DNA of 64,000 bases from Trichoplax adhaerens (lineage: Eukaryota; Placozoa; Uniplacotomia; Trichoplacea; Trichoplacidae): positions 6,218,667 through 6,282,666 of the forward strand of contig NW_002060946.1 of NCBI RefSeq assembly GCF_000150275.1, written 5' to 3'. A program made the position numbers and the translations under genes. A model generated the notes under the pieces. That model was not told the DNA's origin. It ran no database searches and saw only the letters and a program-made list of their open reading frames with translations. Within the stretch, counting starts at the first letter, position 1. Every line of letters begins with the position of its first letter. Positions 48,901 through 62,231 of the stretch are shown here, one piece after another.

Positions 48901-50959
48901 TTTTGCAACAGTAAAATAAGTAGACTGATAAATAAACGATCATGTCGGCCATTGTGCCTATAACTAAGGGATAAGAATTAATACAGATATTATTCTCATT
49001 GAAAAGAAAACATGATCCAATATCCGATAATTGAAATAGATAGAATCTGTTCTGTTCTCACGGATTGCAACTGCTTGACTAGAAGTGTTGACAATCATGA
49101 CAATGTTCAATTAATTGGACAAGACAACAAAACGCCCATCAGGATAGTGCTTGAGAAGGAATTCAGTCCATTTTATTATCGCCGATGTTGTTGTTTTTTG
49201 TCTACTTTGTTGTTGTTATTTTACCATTGCTACCAGTAGTTTATTGCCTTGGATCAGATTTATTTGGAATGAGAATTCATTCATTTCTTTACTACGACTA
49301 GTATATAGTACTCTCCGCTCAGTTAATTCACTCTTAAGGCTTGCAGAGTGACGAGCATTATTTAACCTAGGCCTTAGGCATCGTTATTTTGATATTTACG
49401 AACTACTTGAGATTTTATTGATCAAAGTATAAGTTAATTAGCTTTGTATTTGGTACTCTAAATACAATTCTGATTAGTCCTAACATACTTTTATTCAAAG
49501 ACACTTGATGATTAAGAGTTTATTCCACTACTGACTTATGCGTAATCGGTGGTAACATTTATTTATTTTAGCTACGTCCACTTTGATTTTTCTCCTTGCG
49601 ATCTGCGGCGATCATCGAGCAAAACCATTTCTTCAACAAAAGAAAGAATCGGTGAGTTACATTTATTCGCTCAATTTTCCAAAGAACAAGACAGTGTAGA
49701 CAACATGGGCAGTGGTTATGATAAAGGAATAGGTTGTAAACTACTTTAACTAGCTTAAATAGCCGACATCCGATATCTATTCGTTAATCGCAGTAACATT
49801 TACAACAAAGCCTTCAATATTTTAATCATTCAATTGGCTATTCTAGAGAACGACTATTTCTCTTGCGGTTTTTATCTATTTAGTTTTCAACGCCTTCATC
49901 TAAATTGCTATAAGCTATTTATCGTACAAGTACTGGGACGATTGACCATTTCAGCATAGCTTTAGATGAATACGCTCACTATATTTATCTATCATTTAAC
50001 AGAATGTGGGGGAAATGGGAGAGTTTGTCGCTTTAGCTAATTGAAAAACCATTCAGTTGTCGTGATTAGAACTAATAAAGGCGACAAATAAATAAACGGC
50101 GTATCGGAATGTAGTCATGACGATTAAACTAACGGAATGCGGATGAAAAGCAAATCTACTTTGGCATATACTATGATTCGACGAGAAAAATATTGATCGA
50201 TCCCGTAAGGGGAAAATCTTAGTAAAGTAGTTCTAGTCTGAATCTAGTTGCAAGTCCATGCTAGATTTGTAAATCGAATCGACCTAAATCAAACGTCCAT
50301 GTTACTACATTATTGGCGTACTCTCTTGCAAAGATTACTGCTCACCTTCAAAGAGTACCTAAAAATTCCACTGGTAAGGTAAAGTCTGAAATAATTTGCT
50401 TCAGCATTCCATCTATTCTATTTATAGATGTACTGTTAATTAATCTACAATTGACTGATTGAGAGTGTACCACATCGAAATTTCTGCAATAGAATAGCAT
50501 TCTGTCATTGAATTAGGAAAGAATGGAGCAGTTGTAGTGAATATTGTGATATAGGAATTGTTGCATCCTATCTGATACAATGTAGAAAAAGGATTACTTA
50601 TCTCATACTTAAATTTTTGCGATACTAATTTCGAATATCTAAATTGAAAAGATAAAAAGCGGATTAAAGGTATTATTCTGAGCTTTAAAATAATCACTCT
50701 TGCCGATTACTTGGGCGTTTCGGATAATTTTGTTGATCTAATTCCAGAGATTTATTAACGTATACTTTCTCACTACTCTATTTGCTGTACTCGTAGTTAC
50801 TCTCTGTCTTCGAGGATAAGGTTGTAGTTCAAGTAGTTTCAAATTGAGGAAACTAAGGAATAAATGGAAAGTGTGCATTTATACATTCGCAAAGTAGATT
50901 GTTTCTTGATCTCTGTGAGGATAGTAACGGGGCTCTACTCCCAATGAAAAGGACTATAA
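42986..50959. other. long region without a recognisable gene
   Basis: About 8 kb, AT-rich. No ORF or exon chain matches a family I know. Two segments look more coding-like than the rest: minus strand about 43062-43277 (a 71-codon ORF with hydrophobic stretches) and plus strand 49572-49749 (after an acceptor-like TTTATTTTAG). Neither could be extended to neighbouring exons. An inverted repeat at 46140-46207 is listed separately. Confidence 0.4.
46140..46207. repeat. inverted repeat, 13-bp perfect arms
   Basis: GATCAGTGTTGAC (46140-46152) and its exact complement GTCAACACTGATC (46195-46207) flank a 42-base AT-rich loop. Pairing extends imperfectly outward and inward to about 18-20 bp. No coding sequence nearby. 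Confidence 0.75.
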
Positions 50960-50989
50960 GTATCATGAAGGCCTTTGTTGGAAGCTTTA

Positions 50990-51420
50990 CCTAGACTACG
51001 GCATTTAGCGTTTCCGTACCTTGGAAGAAGCGAAGTTAATCAAGCTAAATTCGCTTTCAATTCGAGAGAACCAGGAATGAATTAAAGGTGTTAATTATTA
51101 TTTCCGTCTTTTCGCGGGATGCTGTTCATAATAGTTAATCAATGGAAACTCTTTTCTAGTTCGAGAGAACCAGAAACGGTTTCAAGGTGCTAATGATCAT
51201 CGTCCATTTTTTGAAGGATGACAGTTAATTAATCCAATCTCATTCCCTGTTCGAAATAGATTAATAACAGATTACAGATATTCATGAATATTTCCAATCT
51301 TTTTGGAGAATGATCATCTAAACTCTAATTAGCGATGAACTTAGAATGGGATTAAATGATTGTTCCTTCTCATTCCAGGGAACAGTAGTCAATCTAAAGT
51401 TATTTCTAATTCGAAACCAG
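50990..51420 (+). repeat. diverged minisatellite, about four to five units of 80-100 bp
   Basis: TTCGAGAGAACCAG begins units at 51061 and 51160, and a TTCGAAATAGATTA version at 51250. Each unit continues with a GGTGTTAAT/GGTGCTAAT-type stretch, a TTTCCGTC/CGTCCATTTT-type stretch and AGTTAATCAAT-like sequence. Weaker partial units precede 51061 and follow 51330, up to TTCGAAACCAG at 51410. No ORF runs through it. Confidence 0.65.
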
Positions 51421-53096
51421 CCGTCGTGTTTCCACTCTTAGTCGTTAACATTAGCATGAGAGACTTTGATATATTCCTTCTACAATAACTGTATTGATTC
51501 TCCAATAATCTACTGACAGAGAATAGAAATCTTTATTATCTTCATATAAAGATATAAAGATCATATAAAGATACCGTTGTTTCACTATTGGAATGGGGGA
51601 ATGATGACTCATCGTCCATTTTAGTATTCCATTTTTAAAACACTTCATTTTCATTTTTATTGTGCGTCATCATTAAAAGCCCTTAGGTCAAGGGAACCAA
51701 TTGATAGTAAATATGCCCATCAATATGGACAATCGAACTATAGATCTAAACAAATGGCTGATATTGAAGGAATCTATTTTATCTTGCTTTATCGATTTAT
51801 CGTCTGCCATCTTTTCCAGGAATCGACAATGAAGATGAAAATACTGTGCAGTGGATTCACTGTAATTATAGGGATTGCTTTGCCCGAATGAATTTATTCT
51901 ATTTTAAGGAGGATTTTTCTTATTTTGCATGATCGTTTCGCAATTCTCTCAGTGCTATCAAGCTAGTATTGAGCTTTGACTAAAACAATTATTATAGTAT
52001 GAGGATTTATTTTAATTTCCGATCCTGCATCGCTAATTTTCGATTGCAAAGACTAACGGCTAATCATTAATTGGAATAAGATAGTACGGTTTATTTAATC
52101 ATTGGTAATGGCGGATATAGATAGCTCCTTTTGGGCTTGTACAAATTTTGTAAGACATGCGTAAGATATCCCCGTACCTATGAGAAATCGCACAGTTTCG
52201 GCCGCCTAATAGCGGCTACCTCATCAGAACATTCTTAATGCCGCACAAACTTAATCGCAATTTCCGAATCGTTAAACTGCGATAATCACTAACCGTCGCC
52301 GTGATGAAATTGAAATTTTAATTATTTACTGGGAAAAAAGATACTGATAAATGCCTGTAAGTTTTTGCAGAGCGAATCGATGAGCTCATTTCTAAATTGT
52401 CAGTAGATATTTCTTGCATAATATTGCTACTACAAGTTACCCGTGTACGCTTGAGTTAAAATTGGAAATTATATTAAATTTATGATAAGAAATGAATGCT
52501 GTTTAGTAACGAAACTATTTTACGGGCATCTACTACATGTCGCAAGAATTAATAGCTTGGGATATTTTATATTTAGTGTATATTCATTGCTTTGATTACA
52601 GCATTAATTCTAATGAAGCCAAAATCCTGATAGAAATATCGAATATAAATTATAACCTACTTTTAGTTCGCCATTAATTGTGAATCGATACATTTAACAG
52701 TTGTTTTGATCATTCAAATGATCGGCTAATGAATTATCTCCTTTTGTAAATACGCGTATATCGACTTTATAGCCTTTCATTTTAATTTCGTACTTTAATA
52801 ATTAACGTACTTATCTATATATGTCGATAATATTTAGGAGCTATCGTTTCAAGCCAATAAGACAGTTTCAATCATCTCCGATTATAACCCTTTTAAAATC
52901 GTAGAATATCAACTGTAATACGCGAACGTTGCTGGACGTTGGAATTTTAAAATTCTATCTTAACGCTTCAAGCCAGATCTTTCCTATCTTTCTTGCCGAG
53001 TTTTGTTATCACCAGTTCCACTTCAAGCCAATTGGCACACCAGTAAATTTTGGTTAAAGATTTGGTTGGATATCAGACTAGAGCACTATCGTTAAT
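51421..53096. other. upstream region of the GPCR gene
   Basis: No gene seen. The phrase TTCAAGCCA occurs three times in the last 250 bp (about 52849, 52968, 53022), which may be a local promoter word or chance. Confidence 0.4.
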
Positions 53097-54375
53097 ATGT
53101 CGGCTGCTGGAAATAATACTACCTCAGTTATTACACGTTGCATGTATATGCGACCAGATGAAATTATTGAAGCCTACATCTATAGCGCTGTCGTATTTTT
53201 TACAATTTTAAATAACAGTCTGTTAATCATGGTTATGCGCCGCCATTGGAATAATACCAATATTATTATGTGCAGTATGTGTCTTAGTTGTATCTTATTT
53301 GCCGTATTCTTCCTCTTACCACGAAAAATTTTAGTTGGCACATTGCGCTGCGATCCAATTTACTGCGCCTTTATTAGTTTACTTGGGCAAACATTTGTTA
53401 TTATGATGAATTTACATCTTTGTATAGTCAGTTTGGATAAATATTTGGCAATTACTGCACCTTTACACTATGAATCGATCGTTAAGAAGAAGCGTGTAAT
53501 TATTGCTCTGGCTGTCGTTTATATTCTCTCTATAGCGGCAAGCTTTTTACCTCTGATTTGGCGCCCCGTATTTCAAGATAGATCACGATGTAAGTTTCAT
53601 GTCAATACCCTATTAATTTTCTGCAAATGATTGATGAACACTACATAAATACACAAAAACAGGCACGCTGTTTCAGTAATTGCTCAATTTAGAAATTTTG
53701 AAATATAATCTTTCGTTTGAACGCAATTAGGATTAATTTAAATGGCTACTATATCAAATGGCTTTTTATTAATGAACTCTAACTTTTTGTGTAATAACTA
53801 TGAAATTTTTAGCTGAAATGAGTACTTTTTGTATATCTATCCGTGAAATAGGTTGGACTACTGCAAATACACCACAAACCGCCCAAATTGAAGAAGTTTA
53901 TTACTTTGTCTTCTTCATTTCCTTGTTTTTTATACCATTAGCCATTATGTTACTAACTTATGGCCGCATTTATGCTATTGCACGAGATCATCATATTCGC
54001 AGCCAACCCAAGACACCAACGAGTGGCAAAAATGGAAGCCGTAGAAAGAGTTTAGTCGATTCTACATTTAAGAATATTAAAGCGGCCCGTACTTTAGCTA
54101 TAGTTGTCGGCACATTTTTCGTATTTTGGATGCCTTATATCATCGCCTTCTTTATATTTCGCGTACGTCAAAATAGCGAATATACACCATCCGCATTGAT
54201 ATTTATTCAAGTTACGGTCTATATTGCTTATTGTTATCCAGTGATCAATCCAATTATTTATGGCTACTTTAATAGCAATATACGCAAAACCGCCATAAAT
54301 ATGATCCGCCGTTACAAGCGAAAGGAAAGTATATACTCTTCAGGATCTGCTTACTCCATAGGACGAACGGAGTAG
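53097..54375 (+). CDS. class A (rhodopsin-like) G-protein-coupled receptor
   Basis: Two exons, 53097-53589 and 53813-54375; 1056 nt, 351 residues. The intron has GTAAGT and TTTTTAG borders, and phases agree. N-terminal N-glycosylation sequon (NNTT, residues 6-9), then seven hydrophobic helices. TM1 contains the conserved Asn (LNNSLLIMVM). TM3 ends in LDKYLAIT (Asp114-Lys-Tyr) in place of DRY. TM6 has FFVFWMPY and TM7 ends NPIIYGYFN (NPxxY). The third intracellular loop is short and basic (KNGSRRKSLVDSTFKNIKA); the C-tail is Arg/Lys/Ser-rich. TM2 (NIIMCSMCLSCILFAVFFLL) lacks the usual Asp2.50 sodium-site residue. The ligand is unknown. The fold is certain; subfamily is not, and lineage-specific expansion is likely. 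Confidence 0.92.
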
Positions 54376-57300
54376 AATATTATACGAGTCTATAGATATG
54401 TCATAACATTAATCTTATATTATACGGTATTAAATAGTGTCAATAGTATTTCTTTCATGAAAATTGATCGATCGACATAAGTAAGCATATACTGCGTAGC
54501 GATGGTTTTAGGATATCTTGTTCTTGAATTATATGGTGTTGTAACTGAGGTTAGTCATTAGTCGTCTCAGATGGAGCGCTAGCAGTGAGCGATGACTAGG
54601 AATAGAATTAAATATAACTGTAATATACCGGTACTGGAATAATACATAATGTAGCTGATTTGTAATATGAAAATATAGATAGATCAAATAAATCTTTGAC
54701 GTAGTTGTAATAGTGTAGTGAGAGAATTGAAATGGAAAGCCTTTCCAAATATATTTTCATAACCACTATTTAATACTTAGTTTCATGCTATTCGAAATTG
54801 AAAATATTAGATCGGAGTTTGGCTTAGTTTTTACCTAGTTCGTTCGATTCTAAAATATGATTAAGACATCTTATCGATTGTTTCCCTCTAATATAATGTG
54901 AATGTAATACTCCTTTGATTTAAGTTCTTCTCTCTAATTACACATACTTGAGGATATTTACGAAATATAGTCAATTAGCTATTAGCTGTCTACTTAATGA
55001 TCCTCTACATAACTGACCTACTAAGATTTTTTAATCCTTGTATTAAAAATGGCAAGCTTTTTGTATTCCGATTTGTTTCGGTGCAATAAAATATCTTCGA
55101 ATGCTTGTGTACCAATAGATACAGAGTTATAGAGATTACTGATATAGCTTACATACAAGCGACGGTTCTTCGTAATTGTTTAAATACTACAGTAATTTCC
55201 TCTTCGTGATTTTAATGTTATACTTGCACGATTTGTAAGCTTGTTCACAATATTTTAGAAGTAAATTCTTAAGGAATAGTTTGCTTTCTTATTAGCTCAA
55301 TTCCATCCATATCAATCATGTTCAATTCTTAACCGAAATTTTTAGTAATATATCAGTTTATTTGCTTATTTTTTATAGGAGCAAACTATTCATATATCTA
55401 TTGTTAATGAGTACCGGTATAATATCAACTAATCATAAGGATTTATCGATCTATAACTAAGTTTGAGGATTTTAATTTTTTAATTGTAGCTAACAAATGT
55501 AATCTTATGATTTATATTCTAAGAGTAGTACCCTTAACAGATGAACTATTTTACTAGTAATTCTGTAATACAAGTACAGCACAATCTGTTATTGGATTGC
55601 TGTTATAGATTTTGTATAATTTTATAATCATAAATACAAATTTAACACGGCTGCTTTACAAGGTATTCATCTGAGTTCTTTACCGGTAATCTCACTTAAT
55701 TAATTTTATGATTGTTATTTTAATAATAACTATTTCTTCGTTACGATTGATTTTAAGTGCGACCTAGATCCAAGGTTTTTTTTACCTTATCGAAACATGT
55801 TTTCTACATTATAGATATTAAATTTTCTTGAATAGAGTAGACATGTAATATACTGAATACTGTTTATGTAGAAATTTCACTTATCCAGCATATTAAAAAT
55901 AAACGTATCGACTTAAAATCCCTTCTAGTAGCTGCAGTTTGTAAACTAGATATTGGAAATACTAATTTCAACATTATCCGTGCGTTGCTGCATGTATGCA
56001 TGCATAAGTTCCAAGTATAATGTACGTATTCTATCAATGATTCCTAATACTCCAACTCATCATCCCTAATTAGCATAGCCTGCATTATAAGAAGATTCTA
56101 CAAATCGAAATTAATACCATGCATGCGACAAATTTAACAGTACATTGCAAGAGATCATTCAATAATAGGTAATAAAGTGTTGAAATAGTTAAACATTTAT
56201 CGAAATTGTAGAAAAATAGTTTTATAATCTGAGACTACACATTGGTAGCAATTCTATCAATGCCTTTTAGCAAGATTGTATTGGAAATATCTTTATTTTA
56301 TACAAAATAGAAATTGAGTTAAAATGTCTACTTTAAACATTAACGGTGTTATCCTAAAGTATCCGTGTGAATGAATCATTCTCTGTTGATCTTAAAAGTA
56401 CAGCATTTAGAGTGATCGATATAGTAGCAATTATCGATCATGATGAACATGAAATGTTAATGTGGCCAATATTTTGTTGTGCATGGCTATTTGATGACTA
56501 TTTTCATTAAAGCTAACATACAAATGCTAGCAAACAACTCCAATGAGTCTTAATGACAATTTTTAATTTCAAGATTAATAGTACTTCATAGCATTTCAAA
56601 GCAGAGTACAAAGTTGGATCCAAACACGAAATACTTGTAGCATTATGGAAAAAATTGTCAATTATGTCATGATAGAGAAGCAGATATTCTGATCTATTTA
56701 TCTGCAAATCCGCCTGATCATATATTTGAATGCAAAGAAAAAATGAAAAGAAATGGTCACAAAAAAATATGATCAAATACAGATTTTTGTATATTGGACG
56801 TGTTGATAATAGTTTATCAAGTTAAAACTTTGGAACAGTAATATCATATTCTATTTCTTTCGCATAAACATATTTAAAGGATAATTGGCTATTACAGTAA
56901 AGTAAGTAATTAATTAAATATGCTTTTAGCTTCTTGATTTAAATGGAAAATTAAATCGCTCTGTTATGAATAAATCATAACTTACTTTCTACTACTGATT
57001 CATAAACGTTTTGAGTATCTGCATCTAGAATAGTTATTATGTACATATCAACAATGACTCTATCCGGTAGATATTATTTATCAAAAAATTTTAGCGGATA
57101 TAACCGTGGTGCATGTACAAATCTATTAAATAGATTGATCAAGTTACTACATGAGATAGAGAATCTATCTAGACTTTGAAAAAGCCAGCAGCGTTCTCTT
57201 GCCCAAAATCGTAATGTTTTGTTTTTTTGTGTTACAGTTGAGTTTAGCAATTACTATATGCTTTAGTTGTAAGCTATCGTCGTGACGTACAACTTATGTA

Positions 57301-57783
57301 TAAAAATGTCATAGGAATTAAGATACGAATTAAATTATGTACATATTTGATGAAGCAGATATTACTAATAATTGCAACACTCCAAAATAGGTTGTAACAA
57401 AATATGCAACTAAGACTTTCATAACCCTAGTCCTAATGTAAAAAATGAATAATGAAACGGACATGACACGTTTGACCAAAATGATGTGGTCGTAAAAATT
57501 CCATCCTTTCTAACAATATATTACAACAGTATGTGAATGAATATTGAAAACGATTTTTAGTGGATGGATTGCCACTGCTACTTGACATTAAGCAATGAAA
57601 CAATTAGTCAATATTGAAAATTGAACAAAGCGATATTGACATTAAATGTCAACTTGTCGGATTAGAATTACAGTTATTAAATATGTAAACTTCTTCATAT
57701 ATGACTTAAGAAGCTCACCGTTGACTAAATCAAACTCTGGATAGAATGTTTTGAGTTGCTAAAACCGCTCACAAGAGCATACT
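54376..57783. other. intergenic region between convergent GPCR and SAXO-like gene
   Basis: No gene recognised; ORFs are short and AT-driven. The 3' UTRs of both flanking genes presumably lie at the ends. Confidence 0.5.
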
Positions 57784-60700
57784 CTAATTTGTGTTTTCTG
57801 CACTTTTATCTTGACCTCGATGATACTGGAGATACTGTTGAACAAATTTAGTTGGTGGCCATGGTTCGCTTTGCTTTTCATGAAATGACTGTCGATATTC
57901 AGTATGATCAATAAATGGTTGATGACTGCGGTGATCTTGTGTTGGAGGTTTCCAGGCTGATGCTTTACTAGCTTTAGCAAATGACTTATAAGTATCCCTG
58001 GTCGTTGTTGTACTATCAAATTTTTCTAGAGTTGGATTATAAATATCTATTATTTTATAATTTTTCGGGCGTTCTTTTGGATCAATCAAGTATGGCTTAA
58101 ATTCCACGTTTTGTGTTGTTTGATAATCAAATTTACGATTAACTGATTCTGCTTTAGGAACTGGTTTAAACATCACCGGTTTATAATTTTCATGTTCCTT
58201 TATGGGCTGGTAATGACTTTTGCTGGTAGTTAAATTTTCAAATTTATCAATAGGTGGTTTATAATCTGGTTCTGCAATTTTAGCTGGTGGTATTCTTGTA
58301 TGCTTTGAAGTATCCCATCCACGATAGGAATCGGCATTAGCTGTAATAAACTCACTTTTTTCACCTTCAAACAATTGTAATGTTGATGGTGGTGGAGTAA
58401 TTGGTTTTGGTGGACGAGAATCCCGGTAAGCTTTGAAATCATCTTTGGACTGCGTAATGGCATCAAATTTATGCCGAGGTTGCTCTAGCCATTTCAAATA
58501 GTAGATACGAGTTAGATATTATAGTTTTAGAGTAGACTTATAGCATGTAACAATCAGCTCTTTAGGAAGCTTTAATTTGGAAAAGTCATGTCGTAAATGC
58601 TAACATTTTGAGATATAGACTGTATTACATATACGTATAATGATAAAAATTCTATAACTATCAATGACGATGCCGAAATATATTCCATCATAAAATTTAA
58701 TATCATATTCGTTAGCTTTCATTTAATTAATTTGTAGTGCACTAAAGAAATATGCGAGGGATAAGTGATAGAATCTTGCTTCGTTGCCCTGAAAATCGAT
58801 CGTACTTGATTATAATTATTTGCTGAATGCTTACAAGTAGCTAAGGGACTACGAATAAGATAGTGTAATTAACTAATTTTATGATTTTTTTGTAATCTTA
58901 TTTTAGCTAGATTATCTGTACAAGTAAGTAGGATATGATTAGTATTATGGGTAAGGTGAAAATTGGATAGTTTATTTGAGATATTGAAATCTAGCTTTCT
59001 TTCTAAAAAAATTCATAGTATCAGATTGAATTTGTGCAGTAGCAGTAGAAATGATGAAGATTGACTTGAAATGTAAAGGTAACCAAAGAGGTTATTTTGA
59101 AAGATTCTAATATATCATAGAACTGCAGCTATCAATGGATAAAAGAAATTATCTTGGTAATTAATAAAACTGGTCAGTTTTTGTCAATAGTAATCATTTC
59201 ATTTTTAGCTCGTTTAGTCAGAATAGAGAAATCCTATTATCAATATCGTATACGGTAAAATTAATCCAAAATATTGCAGATGGTGACTATCTACTATCAT
59301 TTCCAAGAAATGTTCGCTTAGGTATTAGCAGTTCAAAGTGATTTACGAGTAATAGTCATGGCATTACGATGCCTGATATAAAAGCTCTCTCATGGATTAA
59401 CTCAAAAGAAGATATTATCAACTGGCGCCAAAAAAATTTTAACTTACTTGTTTTAGTTATCATTACTTTCTTCTCCACTGGTTTTATATGAGCTAATTCT
59501 AATTGATGAGGGGTAAAGTTATTTTTATAGCTCGTATTGTGATAAAAATCACCCTCGATAGCTAGGTTATCCTTCGAAGCTTGAACACGCCGTGCTCTTT
59601 CACCTGGTAGCTGCTTGAATGCGTCAGATGTGGTTGTTGAAAAATGAGACAAGTGGCGATCGGGATATAAAATAGAACCAGTATAACATGGTGGATCGGA
59701 ATAACATGATTGACGATCGATTTTACGGGGTTTAAATTCCTCTGCATGAGTTGTAAGAGGGACAAATTTCCTTCTGTTATCATAGCTTGTGACAGCTCTA
59801 GCTTCAGGCTTTGTTATCGTAACAGGTTTATATTTCAATTTATTATGCTTGAATGTTTCATTATATGTAGTTTTAATATCCATATCACCGCTTAAAAGAG
59901 GCTTTTCACTATTTTTAAAAACTGTAACTGAGGCTTTATTACGTTTCGATATCGGCAAGGGTATAAAATCGGAACGTTGAGCTGTCTCAAATACCATAGG
60001 ACCCTTCTTGATTGCAGGTGTTCTTTCTCTTGTAAATGGCCGAACAGGTGTACTGGGTTTTGCTTTAGGATAGGAAGGATAAAATTCACGATAGTTGGTT
60101 AAATATTCGCCGTTTTTTGGCCTGCGATAAACTTCCGTTGGCTTATAAGAATTCTTGTAACCACTACGAAAATTATAAAATAGATTAAATTATATTCATT
60201 TCTAATCCTATAAATAAAGCTATCCACCATATTTGGAAAATTTACTATTGATAAAGTGAGAAACATTTATCATATCGAATTATGCTGAGGATTGGATTAA
60301 TATAATGAGATATCTATTATTTATTATCTTAAGAAAATCGATGTGAGGAGAAGAATACGCCATATTATGTAATTAATTTCAATGATCGATTATTAGTATT
60401 AATATTGCAATATCAAGAAGTAAAATAAATACTTGTAATTATAATTAGTAGTTGTAAAAATTGATCAAAATCAGATAAACATGAAATCAATCAATCGAGA
60501 TTATACTGTACGTCCCCTTTGAGCTATTTAATAGCGGCGCTATAATAAATGATCTGTTATTCATTTTACTATTTTTAATATTGCGCCTTATATGCAACAA
60601 ACTGCAATCAATGGCTACGCAATTAATTGTACATGAAGGGTCTGAAATGATTTTTAGTTGATTTTTCCTTTAAAGTTTTCCATTATGCCAGATGTATATT

Positions 60701-61373
60701 TTATTTTCTTGTAAAATATTTGTAATTATTTAAAGCACCAATTTGACTACTTGAAAGATTTATCCGGATGTGGATCATAATATAAAATTATGCATGCAAA
60801 GCAATATGAGAATTTAGGAACAAAGAGAGTGATTGGTGCTGTAATAGTCCTAAATAAATCTTTTAATTACTGTTACTGTAGTGACTTGATAATTTTTTAT
60901 GGACCGTTAAATTCTTTCAGTACCGTACTCGAGAAAAATTTTGCATCCGACAATTTCGTTAGTAAATTTATATTATACTAATAATTTGAAATGTCATAAC
61001 TTAGGAAGTGACTTAACAGGTTGAACGATTACTACTAGCACTAATTTTGTCAATGGATATAGCAGTAATCGTGACAATTTAAAGTGATGAGTTTCAATTT
61101 CTAGACTAAATCAAAATACTATGCGGTTGTGGGGGAATAGCTTCAAAGTGTTTATTACTACAGTTCATTCGTGATTTTTAGAAATATATTGGTGAGTTAT
61201 ATATAACGCAGTAAATATTAGTGATTAATAATAATTATAGCTTATAATCTAAATATAAAATGTGAACTACTGATGAATTAGGATATAATGCTTCTGTTAC
61301 ATGATTAAAGTTGCAATAAATATTTGGCTTACCCTTGAATATATGCACGTCGAATTTGCTTAGCTGTAGCCAT
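57784..61373 (-). CDS. SAXO/FAM154-like microtubule-associated (ciliary) repeat protein
   Basis: Exons from the start: 61373-61333, 60163-59448, 58484-57784; 1458 nt, 485 residues, with all phases closing. Start MATAKQIRRAYIQGGYKNSY. The protein is rich in Lys, Pro, Tyr and Thr and built from repeated short blocks of the type TTYNETF/TTxxDTY/TTSKSHY followed by a proline-lysine stretch (LTTHAEEFKPRK, TTSDAFKQLPGE, LTTSKSHYQPIK, TTQNVEFKPYLI, TTTTRDTYKSFA). This spacing resembles the Mn repeats of the SAXO (stabiliser of axonemal microtubules) proteins, which bind the microtubule lumen or wall in cilia. Two large exons carry almost all of it. The family call is from composition and repeat pattern, not a full alignment; another axonemal microtubule inner protein is possible. 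No membrane segment. Confidence 0.72.
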
Positions 61374-62004
61374 ATTGATATTATCTGTTATATCAAATTT
61401 ATTGATTAGCTATGATTGATAATAGTGGATTATTCGCCTTGATTTGGAAAAGAGTATAAATGGCTTGATGTTCTGAAATGGTGAATAGAATAGAATTAAT
61501 CGGAATCGTTATTTCCATGCCTTTATTGATTGGAGTAAATATATATATACAAAATATAAACTAACTAAAAGATTTACTAAATAATTTAAGCGTAACACTT
61601 TGTCATACTTACCTGTTGTAGTAAATAATTTGATGATATTATTAAGATTTAGAATTAGAAAATAAAGCTTCACTCATATTTCATGTCAATACTTTTGGAT
61701 GCGTTTAAATCATAAATTAGTATTGAAGATTTCTGAACAGAATCACTAATTATATCTTACCAACAAGAAGATAGATCATGATATGAAGGACTGCAAATTT
61801 GCTGGTTTGGCTTATCATGTTACTGAGAGTAGTAATAGAGTGGAAGTAAGTCAATGAAATGTGCTGCTTTGCTTGCTTGGCAACCGTATACAAAAGCCAA
61901 TTGAGACTGTGGTTGCCAAGCAGAATAATTAATGACAGTATCGATATAAATAATCAATTGTTAACTTTGTATCAGCACTATTGTTGTCGAGGAAATTAAG
62001 CTAC

Positions 62005-62231
62005 ACTAGTAAAGATATTGATGATATCGCTATATAAGTACCGCCTTGTTATTCATAGCAACGTTAATGTATTTCTCATTATAATGCTGGGTTACCCCTT
62101 CCTTTTTAAGATTTGCAAAGTCACTTGCAGGGCATAGAATTTCCTCCTATTTCAGCTAATTTTCCTTGTAGCGTTTTCTTTCTCTTTCTAATAGGTCGAA
62201 CGAGAATTCAGTTATCATTTGCATGTATAAG
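62005..62231 (-). pseudogene. possible coding remnant interrupted by TAG codons
   Basis: One minus-strand frame reads MQMITEFSFDLLERERKRYK-EN-stop-LK-stop-EEIL, continues CPASDFANLKKEGVTQHYN, EKYINVAMNNKAVLI, a third TAG and RYHQYLY before a fourth. Charged, helix-prone composition is unlike the surrounding AT-rich noise. All stops are TAG, one substitution from CAG or TGG. It may be a decayed exon, or chance. I do not recognise the family. Confidence 0.3.

Noticed and set aside
61990..62110. Resemblance of a minus-strand SDIINIF stretch to the GHITM C-terminus
   Set aside because: Only a short AT-rich motif matches, and a different frame of the same segment gives a longer coding-like reading; the similarity is too small to claim a TMBIM pseudogene.
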